A DNA stretch of 64,000 bases from an uncultured Prevotellaceae bacterium. Its GTDB lineage: Bacteria > Bacteroidota > Bacteroidia > Bacteroidales > Bacteroidaceae. Shown here in pieces: positions 8,665 through 15,656 of this stretch (position 1 is its first letter; every line of letters begins with the position of its first letter). The notes under the pieces are model-generated. The model did not search any database, was not told where the DNA came from, and saw only the letters and a program-made list of their open reading frames with translations. The position numbers and the translations under genes are program-made. The stretch lies in NCBI GenBank assembly GCA_900316585.1, contig ONDM01000004.1, positions 186,001-250,000 of the forward strand, read 5' to 3'.

Positions 8665-9426
8665 TTATATGATTTCAATCTTTGGATTAGCTTCCATAAT
8701 TTGAGCAATGTCTTCTTCTGTAATGAATTTATCTGTGATAAGACAGTCGACCATAGTAATAGGACCTAATGTGGCAAATGCACTTACACCCACTTTATGT
8801 GAGTCTGCAACCAGATAAACTTTGTCAGAAATGTCTATCATGGTTTTTTTCACAACTAAATCACTAAGGCTTGGATAAGTAAGGTTCATTGTAGAAGAAA
8901 TACCTGCAGTAGCTAAAAATAATTTGGCTGCATGAAGACCTTTTAAGGTATTTGCTGCAATATCCCCCGTCAATGATAATGTAGGAGCCTTGAATTCACC
9001 TCCAGTTACAATTAAAGTTATTCCAGGGTTTTCTCCTAAAATGCTTGCAATATTGATGGCATTTGTAATAACTGTCAACTCATTGTAACCGACTAGTAGC
9101 TTAGCCACTTCGGTTGTTGTTGAACCAGAATCTAAGATGATGACGTCTCCTTCATTGATTAGAGACGTTGCTTTTTTCGCAATTTCTTGTTTCTCTTGCA
9201 GGTGAGTTTGGTTAAATACTTTACCTGTACGTACAATATTTCCAAAGTCTTTTAGAAAAGCACCTCCATGTTCACGTTGCACAAGATCCATTTTTTCCAA
9301 GGCTTCCAGATCTTGACGGATAGTGACTTCGCTGACACCAAAAATCTGGCTTAGTGTCTGAACTTTGGCATGACCATCTTCCTTGATCATCTCCAATATT
9401 TTGATTCTTCTTTGGTTTAAAGCCAT
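8665..9426 (-). CDS. DeoR/GlpR-family transcriptional regulator
   Basis: A 253-residue regulator of the usual family length. The N-terminal winged helix (residues 1-57, NQRRIKILEMI to VTIRQDLEALEKMDLVQREHGGAF) fits the DeoR DNA-binding signature. The rest is the DeoR C-terminal sensor domain, of the same fold as sugar-phosphate isomerases, with IILDSGSTTTEVAKLL, VITNAINIA and VTGGEFKAPTLSLTGD motifs typical of phosphosugar sensing. Such proteins usually repress a neighbouring sugar-catabolic operon until a phosphorylated intermediate binds. It is transcribed away from the two Sde182-like genes, which are its most likely targets; the GH30 end is convergent. The effector is unknown. Confidence 0.92.
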   Translation of the reverse strand: MALNQRRIKILEMIKEDGHAKVQTLSQIFGVSEVTIRQDLEALEKMDLVQREHGGAFLKDFGNIVRTGKVFNQTHLQEKQEIAKKATSLINEGDVIILDSGSTTTEVAKLLVGYNELTVITNAINIASILGENPGITLIVTGGEFKAPTLSLTGDIAANTLKGLHAAKLFLATAGISSTMNLTYPSLSDLVVKKTMIDISDKVYLVADSHKVGVSAFATLGPITMVDCLITDKFITEEDIAQIMEANPKIEII

Positions 9427-9454
9427 TTTCGTTTTAAGGTTTTAGATATTGTTG

Positions 9455-9712
9455 CAAATGTAAGAATTTTTTTTTTATTTTCGGAAGTATTGAAAATGAA
9501 AAATAAAGCATAATCTAAAATGGATATTTCATTTGTTTTTTTTTATGTAAAAACAGATATTCTTGTAACGAATCTATTTGGATGCTGCAATGTAATATGA
9601 AAGGCTATTCCGTAAAATTCCAAAATTAAAAGCGAAAGAAATCAAAATAATATCGCTTTCGTTATTTTTCTTAAGAAACATTTTATTTTATATTTCTTTT
9701 TTGATATATTTG
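9455..9712. promoter_or_regulatory. Divergent control region between the DeoR gene and the Sde182-like pair
   Basis: The 325-bp gap holds no gene. A minus-strand TACATTTG box (9455-9462) can serve the regulator gene, and a plus-strand TATATTTG box (9705-9712) the Sde182-like genes; neither has a clear -33 partner. Between them CGAAAG (9633-9638) and CTTTCG (9656-9661) form an inverted repeat with a 17-nt spacer. GAAAG/CTTTC half-sites are seen in several DeoR-family operators, so this is a candidate autoregulatory and target operator, by inference. Confidence 0.45.
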
Positions 9713-9751
9713 CAATCAAAGATAGAATGACCCTTAATTTAACAAAATCTT

Positions 9752-11311
9752 ATGATGAAAAAAGTCTTATTTGTTTTTACCTTGCTTTTTGGTTGTTTTG
9801 GACTTCCATATGTAAATGCGGTCAATTTGGAGCCAAAAGTGGATAAAAAGTCTCAGGAAAGAATTATTATCACCACAGATTTGGAGGTGGATGATATGAA
9901 TGGTATTATTTTGAGCCTCATGTATGCCGACCAGTATGATTTGGCTGGTATTGTATGGACAGCAGGAATGTTCCATTTTAGTGGTGATCTTGGTAAACAT
10001 ACATTGGCAGAAATAACTCCTAATTACAGATGCAATGCACAGCATTGTGAGCATACAGTAGCTAATGCTGGTGAATTACGTAGCTATCGTCCAGCGGATC
10101 CTACTTTTTTAGACAGGATGTTGAATTGTTATGAGGTTGATTATAAAAATTTAAGTAAGAATAGTCCGAATTATCCTACACCTGAATATCTTAGAAGTAT
10201 CACCAAAGTAGGTAATATAGAATTTGAAGGTGATTATCGCTTTGAGACGGAGGGTTCAAAACTGATAGAAGAACTGATAATGGATGATGACATGCGCCCA
10301 TTACACATTCAGCACTGGGGTGGTATAAATACTACAGTCCGTGCTTTATACAGTATCTATGAAAAATATCATGGTACAGCCGATTGGCCTAAAGTTTTGG
10401 AGAAGGTAGTTGCCAAGGTAAGATTGGCTGGTAGTGGTGAGGATAACTGTCGTGCAGACAGTAAGATTGATGAAATGTTCCCAGGCCTTCAGAATGATAA
10501 TAGAGCACGGATTAGTTCATATGGTCAGTTCTTTTCTGCCAAGACTGCCGCTCCAGAGGTGTTGCCTTATTATCAGAGCGATTACTTATGCGATGCATTT
10601 AAGTTTAATCACGGAAAGCTTCTCAGTGAATTTTGGCTGATGGGTGAAGGCCGTGCTGTATTTGGGGAACCACTGATATACAACTATGGTTTGATTACTT
10701 ATATGGACTGGGGGCTTTCAGCTAAATTGGGTTGGGGACCGGAAAATCTATCAAGCAGACCACGTTATGAATTTGATCCTTTCGACTGGATGTGTTGTCA
10801 GTTTGGATGTTCTGGCTATATAGACTTTGGTATTCGTCAAGGCATGAACCACATGAATAATAGATATACTCAAGTGTATTTTGATGAATTGGCAGCACGC
10901 GCTGATTGGGCTCTTGGAGGTCCAGAGAATTGTAACCATGCTCCTATTGTAAAGGCTGAGACTCTTGATTTTAAGGTGAAGCCTGGAAAGTCTGTCACTT
11001 TGACAGCTTCTGCGGTAGATCCAGATGGGAATGAGATGTCAGTAAATTGGTGGGTTGAGCCGGCAATGGCAAAGGATGCTAATCCATTTACTGCACAGGC
11101 TCCTTATGGTGGTGATAAGGTTTTGGGAAGTTGCCTCTCAGTTCAAAGTGAACAACCGTATGTGGCTGGTACTCCTTCTACCGTCACTTTTACCGTTCCT
11201 AAGACAGCTCAGATTGGAGATAGAATTGTAGTGAATATGGAGGTTACAGATAAGGCAGAACGGCCTATGCATCGTTATGCTCAATTCTATATTGACGTTG
11301 TTAAAAAATAG
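9752..11311 (+). CDS. Secreted Sde182-like protein, nucleoside-hydrolase-like domain (first copy)
   Basis: A 519-residue secreted protein with a signal peptide. It belongs to the DUF1593 / cellulose-binding Sde182 family: an N-terminal domain with the fold of inosine-uridine nucleoside hydrolases (about 35-390) and a C-terminal beta-sandwich (about 395-515, HAPIVKAETLDFKVKPGKSVTLTAS). The N-terminal acidic motif is ITTDLEVDDMNG, slightly different from the usual DIGNEPDD, and QHWGG appears near residue 190. The family has carbohydrate association but no settled catalytic role. The copy downstream is a divergent paralogue. The start is the first of two adjacent ATG codons; the second is equally possible. 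Control by the divergent DeoR regulator is likely. Confidence 0.85.
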   Translation: MMKKVLFVFTLLFGCFGLPYVNAVNLEPKVDKKSQERIIITTDLEVDDMNGIILSLMYADQYDLAGIVWTAGMFHFSGDLGKHTLAEITPNYRCNAQHCEHTVANAGELRSYRPADPTFLDRMLNCYEVDYKNLSKNSPNYPTPEYLRSITKVGNIEFEGDYRFETEGSKLIEELIMDDDMRPLHIQHWGGINTTVRALYSIYEKYHGTADWPKVLEKVVAKVRLAGSGEDNCRADSKIDEMFPGLQNDNRARISSYGQFFSAKTAAPEVLPYYQSDYLCDAFKFNHGKLLSEFWLMGEGRAVFGEPLIYNYGLITYMDWGLSAKLGWGPENLSSRPRYEFDPFDWMCCQFGCSGYIDFGIRQGMNHMNNRYTQVYFDELAARADWALGGPENCNHAPIVKAETLDFKVKPGKSVTLTASAVDPDGNEMSVNWWVEPAMAKDANPFTAQAPYGGDKVLGSCLSVQSEQPYVAGTPSTVTFTVPKTAQIGDRIVVNMEVTDKAERPMHRYAQFYIDVVKK

Positions 11312-11322
11312 ACATTTGTATT

Positions 11323-12765
11323 ATGCGTAAGATATTATTATTCTTGGTTTTTGTATTTGCTTGCTTTGCTGTGCAGGCACAAGAGCAGAAACATCGTCTG
11401 TTTGTCTTGACAGATATTGGCAATGAACCAGATGATACACAATCAATGATTCGGTTACTTCTTTATAGTAATGTCATAGACATAGAAGGTTTGGCAGCAT
11501 CAACTTCTACTCACATGAAGCATAATGTTAATCCCCAAATCTTGAACCAGTTAATTACTGCTTATGGCAAGGTTCGTCCTAATTTGCTGAAGCATCAGCA
11601 AGGCTATCCTACAGAGGAATACTTGAAAAGTATTGTAAAAAGAGGACTGGCTGTTTATGGAATGGAGGGTGTAGGCAAGAAGAAAGATTCCGAAGCTTCT
11701 GAGTTCTTAATTAAATGTTTAGAGAAGGATGACCCTCGCCCATTATGGGTGACAGCATGGGGTGGAACGAATGTGTTGGCTCAGGCTCTTTATAAACTAA
11801 AGGATAAGAAGAGCAAAAAACAGTTGGAGAAACTAGTGGCAAAGTTGCGTGTATATACCATTAGTGATCAAGATGATGCTGGTTGTTGGATACGTACAAA
11901 CTTTCCTGATTTGTTCTATATCTGCTCTCCTATCAGCTATGGCCAAAGCACATGGGTAGGCTTTAATAGAGAAGTAAAAGGCATCAACAATGAAACTTTA
12001 TCTTATGATTGGCTAAAGGATAATATCATGCAGGGGCATGGTCCATTAGGGGCACTCTATCCTGAGGTCAGCTATGGAATGGAAGGCGACACTCCATCAT
12101 GGTTGAATTTGATTCCAAATGGTCTAAATAGTCCAGAACATCCTAATTGGGGTGGCTGGGGTGGCCGTTATGAATTGGGTACCCCGAATGTAGATCTAAG
12201 TACAATCAATGATGGTGTGGAACATACTCCAGAGACTCGACCTATTTGGACAGACACACAGGATACTTATAAGCCTTATGACAATAAGAAATCGTTCTTT
12301 GCGCAGATGAGGGATACTACTAAATTTACCTCACAGTTTGCAACTCTTTTCCGTTGGAGAGATGAGACTCAGAATGATTTTGCGGGTCGTATGCTGTGGT
12401 GTACAAAGTCATTTGAAGAGGCTAACCATAATCCAGTGCCAGTTCTGAATATCCCGGATGAATTGGTTGTTTATGGTGGAGATGTAATGGAATTGGATTG
12501 TTCTAACAGCTACGACCCGGATGGGGATGCGTTGTGTGCTTATTGGTTCCAGTACACAGAGGTTGGCACTTGCAAGGAAAGTTTACTTGGCACTCATGCA
12601 CCAAATGAGAAATATATGCATGATGTGGTAGTTCCTGACGTAAAAGAGGCAAGCACAATTCATTTGATCTTGCGACTTACTGATATGGGAACTCCGGCCA
12701 TGACTACTTATAAGCGTATTATATTCACGGTCCTTCCTGCTAGTAGTAGAGGTAAAAAGAGATAA
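11323..12765 (+). CDS. Secreted Sde182-like protein, nucleoside-hydrolase-like domain (second copy)
   Basis: A 480-residue secreted protein of the same DUF1593/Sde182 family as its upstream neighbour, 11 nt away, and in the same transcript. After the signal peptide (cleavage near AVQAQE) the acidic motif is the canonical LTDIGNEPDDTQS, followed by VTAWGGTNVLAQAL and an SDQDDAG segment that resembles nucleoside-hydrolase metal and ribose sites. The C-terminal domain contains CSNSYDPDGDAL, an Ig/PKD-like calcium-loop pattern. The family name comes from a cellulose-binding protein; here a periplasmic or extracellular role in glycan or glycoside turnover is inferred only from the neighbours. A terminator closes the unit. 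Confidence 0.88.
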   Translation: MRKILLFLVFVFACFAVQAQEQKHRLFVLTDIGNEPDDTQSMIRLLLYSNVIDIEGLAASTSTHMKHNVNPQILNQLITAYGKVRPNLLKHQQGYPTEEYLKSIVKRGLAVYGMEGVGKKKDSEASEFLIKCLEKDDPRPLWVTAWGGTNVLAQALYKLKDKKSKKQLEKLVAKLRVYTISDQDDAGCWIRTNFPDLFYICSPISYGQSTWVGFNREVKGINNETLSYDWLKDNIMQGHGPLGALYPEVSYGMEGDTPSWLNLIPNGLNSPEHPNWGGWGGRYELGTPNVDLSTINDGVEHTPETRPIWTDTQDTYKPYDNKKSFFAQMRDTTKFTSQFATLFRWRDETQNDFAGRMLWCTKSFEEANHNPVPVLNIPDELVVYGGDVMELDCSNSYDPDGDALCAYWFQYTEVGTCKESLLGTHAPNEKYMHDVVVPDVKEASTIHLILRLTDMGTPAMTTYKRIIFTVLPASSRGKKR

Positions 12766-12781
12766 GTGCCTTTATAATAGG

Positions 12782-12816
12782 AAATAGGCTCGCTATTACA
12801 GCGAGCCTATTTTTTT
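12782..12816 (+). terminator. Terminator after the Sde182-like pair
   Basis: A 13-bp stem (AAATAGGCTCGCT with AGCGAGCCTATTT), 5-nt loop and a 7-T tail, 17 nt after the stop codon. The left flank is A-poor, so it works best on the plus strand. Confidence 0.9.
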
Positions 12817-12891
12817 ACTATTATATCATGAAAAACACACAAACAGTTATAATTAATCAATTCATTATTATAGACAATCTTTATAGCTTGG

Positions 12892-13062
12892 TTACCATCC
12901 ACCATAGTAACCTGGACCTCCGTGGTAAGGTACTTCATGGTGCGGACGATGGTGGTGCGGACGATGATGACGTGGCCCATCATCCCAAAATTCAGGACCA
13001 AAACAGCTAGACAAACTCATAGTCAATCCTAGGCAAGCAAGGAAGTATAAAATCTTTTTCAT
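12892..13062 (-). CDS. Small histidine-rich lipoprotein (56 aa)
   Basis: A short gene under the usual length cut-off. The N-terminus is a complete lipoprotein signal: MKKI, a hydrophobic stretch, and lipobox LSSC with Cys20. The mature part is only 37 residues: an acidic FWDD, then RHHRPHHHRPHHE with seven His, then a Gly/Tyr-rich tail ending GYYGGW. The function is not recognised; the His cluster suggests binding of Zn, Cu or Ni at the envelope. Support for a real gene: an exact two-box Bacteroidota promoter 46 nt upstream, the intact signal, and strand-consistent spacing. Another minus-strand frame over the same bases lacks a signal and was rejected. Confidence 0.75.
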   Translation of the reverse strand: MKKILYFLACLGLTMSLSSCFGPEFWDDGPRHHRPHHHRPHHEVPYHGGPGYYGGW

Positions 13063-13107
13063 TTTTTTAGGTGTTTAACTGTTAATAATTAGTTCTATTC
13101 TCTGGTG

Positions 13108-13139
13108 CAAAAGTATGTGGGTTAAATTCCTCTTGCAAA
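13108..13139 (-). promoter_or_regulatory. Promoter of the His-rich lipoprotein
   Basis: Reading the minus strand: TTTG (13139-13136), a 20-nt spacer, and TACTTTTG (13115-13108). Both boxes match the Bacteroidota consensus. Transcription should start near 13,101, leaving a leader of about 40 nt. Confidence 0.75.
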
Positions 13140-13157
13140 AGAAAACACCTAAAATAG

Positions 13158-13194
13158 TAGGGGAATTTCCCCCAATTAAATAGGGGAGTTCCCT
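13158..13194. promoter_or_regulatory. Two tandem GGGGA/TTCCC dyads upstream of the lipoprotein promoter
   Basis: TAGGGGAATTTCCCC (from 13158) and TAGGGGAGTTCCCT (from 13181) are near-identical short palindromes whose centres are 22 bp apart, about two helical turns. They sit 20-55 bp upstream of the -33 box of the lipoprotein promoter, a normal position for an activator or a dimeric regulator. They also follow the stop of the hydrolase gene, so a weak terminator role is the alternative, but no T run follows. Confidence 0.5.
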
Positions 13195-13208
13195 TCATCG
13201 GAAAACGT

Positions 13209-14543
13209 CTACATGGTTAGATTTTGAATAAAATTGCTTATGTCTTCCAGAACTTCAACAGAAATAGTCTCTTCTATTTCTTTGTATTCGTTTATAGTTC
13301 CTGTTGTGCAATGTTGAAATAGGTGGTTTAACCCAGGGTAGATTTTTGTTCTTGACTTTTTGTTTTTTAAGTGGAGAGTATTTCGTATATTCAATTCTGC
13401 TGGCACTTGAATGTCTTTGTCACCATTAAGTAGAAATGCAGGACATTTCATCTTCTTGATGTTTTCAGTTGGATCTAGAGAAAGGAAATAGTCTGTCCAT
13501 GCATCATGTGCCAAGACTAAAGCTAAATTGTTTTGCAGTGTTGGTGGAAGTGTAACATTGCAGTTGTCTATGATTTCTTGTATCGTTTTCTTTGGGTTGG
13601 ATAATTCAGTTCCTTGAATTCTTAGGTCAAAGACTTGTTCCAGTACCTTGACATAATCATCGGCAGTCTGTTGAGGTATTCCTTGACTTTTTAGCACAAG
13701 TCTGTTTTGTTCAAGTAAAAGTTTTTTCCCACTTACTGTTGGACCAGCTAAAGAGATGATAAAATCTGCGTTTTTAGATGCTCCAAGAAGGTATGCGATA
13801 ATGCCTCCCTCACTATGCCCAATAACCCCAACTTCCTTGAATTTTTCTACCTTGCGGAGATAAAGAATGCCAGCTTCAGCATCTTGCCGAAATTGTTCAG
13901 TGGTGGCCTTAGTTGCGTCCCCTGTGGATTTTCCTATGGAACGGTCATCATATCGTAGGCTGGCTATACCCCGTTTAGCCAGGAAGTCTGCAATTACAGC
14001 AAAAGGTTTGTGCTCAAAGATTTCCTCATCCCGATTTTGAAGGCCACTTCCTGTGACTAAGAGCACAACGGGTGTCTTTTCTGTAGTTATTTTAGGGGTA
14101 GTTAAAGTTCCTGCCAGAATAGTTCCATCTATATTGTTTTTAAATGTGATTTCTTTTGTGTTATAGTCAAATGGTCCTTTGGGTGTTTGTGGACGGTTCC
14201 TTTCTCCATTCCCAGGGGAAAGGGTTAGAGGAAAACTATAGCCTCTTTGCATAAATTTACCCACTATTGTTTCTCCATTCTTTTTGCCATTATAGGCAGC
14301 ACCAATTTGGGGAATCTTGATTTGGATGGAATCATTCGTTTGAAAACCTATCACTGCCGGTATGCCTCTTGCTCCTTGGTCTGGACTGTCTAAGGTGCAG
14401 GTGTCAGGTTTTATATGAAATACAAGTGTCAGTTTCTGCCCACCAATAGATATTTGCCCATTCCAGTTCCCATGGAAAGTTTGGGCTGAACAGAAAACCA
14501 AAGGGAATAGATAAGTGGCTATGATAAGTAAAAGTTTTTTCAT
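13209..14543 (-). CDS. Secreted alpha/beta hydrolase (serine esterase/peptidase-like)
   Basis: About 444 residues. A signal peptide (MKKLLLIIATY to CSAQ) is followed by a small beta-rich N-terminal domain (about 20-120, FHGNWNGQISIGGQKLTLVFHI) and an alpha/beta hydrolase domain. The catalytic Ser244 lies in GVIGHSEGG; the acid is expected in LLNGDKDIQVP, and His in PGLNHLFQH. This architecture recurs in Bacteroidota and resembles S9/dienelactone-type hydrolases; the substrate is unknown. The start is set at the second Met of the longest frame, because a TATCTTTG box covers the first one. It is divergent from dusB and shares a compact intergenic region with it. Confidence 0.85.
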   Translation of the reverse strand: MKKLLLIIATYLFPLVFCSAQTFHGNWNGQISIGGQKLTLVFHIKPDTCTLDSPDQGARGIPAVIGFQTNDSIQIKIPQIGAAYNGKKNGETIVGKFMQRGYSFPLTLSPGNGERNRPQTPKGPFDYNTKEITFKNNIDGTILAGTLTTPKITTEKTPVVLLVTGSGLQNRDEEIFEHKPFAVIADFLAKRGIASLRYDDRSIGKSTGDATKATTEQFRQDAEAGILYLRKVEKFKEVGVIGHSEGGIIAYLLGASKNADFIISLAGPTVSGKKLLLEQNRLVLKSQGIPQQTADDYVKVLEQVFDLRIQGTELSNPKKTIQEIIDNCNVTLPPTLQNNLALVLAHDAWTDYFLSLDPTENIKKMKCPAFLLNGDKDIQVPAELNIRNTLHLKNKKSRTKIYPGLNHLFQHCTTGTINEYKEIEETISVEVLEDISNFIQNLTM

Positions 14544-14561
14544 AATCAATACTCTTTTTTG

Positions 14562-14592
14562 CAAAGATAGGGAAACTGATAGAAATCAACAA
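14562..14592 (-). promoter_or_regulatory. Promoter of the secreted hydrolase gene
   Basis: Minus strand: TTG (14592-14590), a 20-nt spacer, and TATCTTTG (14569-14562). Transcription would start near 14,555, which places the longest-ORF start (14,564) inside the promoter and supports initiation at 14,543. Confidence 0.65.
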
Positions 14593-14600
14593 CTGATTTG

Positions 14601-14631
14601 TTGGACGTTTTCGTTTTTCTCTTTACCTTTG
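14601..14631 (+). promoter_or_regulatory. Promoter of dusB
   Basis: TTG (14601-14603), a 20-nt spacer, and TACCTTTG (14624-14631), 12 nt before the dusB start codon. It excludes the longer upstream start of this frame and runs back to back with the hydrolase promoter. Confidence 0.7.
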
Positions 14632-14643
14632 TACCATTCAATT

Positions 14644-15633
14644 ATGAAAATAGGAGCAATAGATTTAGGAGAGCGTCCTGTTGTTCTGGCCCCAATGGAG
14701 GACGTAACGGATATGGGTTTCCGTCTGATGTGTAAGCAGATGGGAGCATCCATGGTCTATTCGGAATTTGTCTCTGCAGATGCTTTGATTCGTTCTGTGA
14801 ATAAGTCTGTTCAAAAGTTGACTATTCACCCTGATGAACGTCCTGTGGCTATTCAGATTTATGGCAGGGATGTAGACTCCATGGTTGAGGCTGCTAAAAT
14901 TGTAGAGCAGGCCAAGCCTGACGTATTGGATATTAATTTTGGATGTCCCGTAAAACGTGTTGCAGGGAAGGGCGCAGGAGCTGGGATGCTCCAAAATATA
15001 CCTCTGTTGTTGGAAATCACCAGGGCTGTGGTTGATGCGGTGAAGATTCCAGTTACGGTTAAGACTCGGTTAGGATGGGATGCCGGGAATATGTGTATTG
15101 TGGATTTAGCAGAAAGGTTACAGGATTGTGGCATTCAGGCATTGACCATCCATGGACGCACTCGTGCCCAAATGTATACAGGAGATGCTGATTGGACATT
15201 GATAGGTGAAGTGAAAAGGAATCCTAGAATGCGTATTCCAATTATTGGCAATGGTGATGTAACTACGCCAGAACGTGCTAAGGAGTGTTTTGAAGAATAT
15301 GGGGTGGATGCCGTTATGGTAGGGCGTGCTAGTTTCGGCCGTCCTTGGATATTCCGTGAGATTCGTCATTATCTAGATACGGGTGAACTGTTGCCTTCAG
15401 AAGAACAGAGTTTTGATTGGAAATTGAACATATTAAAGCAGCAGGTTTTGCAAAGTGTGGAGAGAATAGATGAGTATCGGGGCATTTTGCACATTCGCCG
15501 TCATTTGGCGGCAACGCCTCTGTTTAAGGGACTTTATAATTTCCGTGATACACGCATTCGTATGCTCCGGGCAGAAACCGTGGCAGATTTGTTTGCAATT
15601 CTTGATGAGATTAAGGAGAAATGGAGGAAATAA
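14644..15633 (+). CDS. dusB: tRNA-dihydrouridine synthase
   Basis: A 329-residue cytoplasmic FMN enzyme that reduces uridine to dihydrouridine in tRNA D-loops. The N-terminus (LAPMEDVTDMGFRLM) is the FMN-binding start of the TIM barrel. The catalytic cysteine motif is INFGCPVKRVAGKGAGAGML, followed by VKTRLGWD, LTIHGRTRAQMYTG, IIGNGDV and VMVGRASFGRPWIF, all diagnostic for the DusB branch. The start is fixed by the TACCTTTG box just upstream; a 43-codon longer frame is not used. The GH53 gene begins 23 nt after its stop with no terminator seen between, so read-through into the galactanase gene is possible. Confidence 0.95.
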   Translation: MKIGAIDLGERPVVLAPMEDVTDMGFRLMCKQMGASMVYSEFVSADALIRSVNKSVQKLTIHPDERPVAIQIYGRDVDSMVEAAKIVEQAKPDVLDINFGCPVKRVAGKGAGAGMLQNIPLLLEITRAVVDAVKIPVTVKTRLGWDAGNMCIVDLAERLQDCGIQALTIHGRTRAQMYTGDADWTLIGEVKRNPRMRIPIIGNGDVTTPERAKECFEEYGVDAVMVGRASFGRPWIFREIRHYLDTGELLPSEEQSFDWKLNILKQQVLQSVERIDEYRGILHIRRHLAATPLFKGLYNFRDTRIRMLRAETVADLFAILDEIKEKWRK

Positions 15634-15656
15634 TTTATAAAACTATAAAACAAACT

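Noticed and set aside
12807..13001. 64-residue minus-strand ORF over the small lipoprotein
   Set aside because: It runs through a terminator, lacks a signal peptide, and is out of frame with the lipoprotein gene, which has a lipobox and promoter.
13158..13194. Terminator for the minus-strand hydrolase gene
   Set aside because: The dyads are very short and no T run follows on the minus strand; two nearly identical copies fit binding sites better. The choice remains open.
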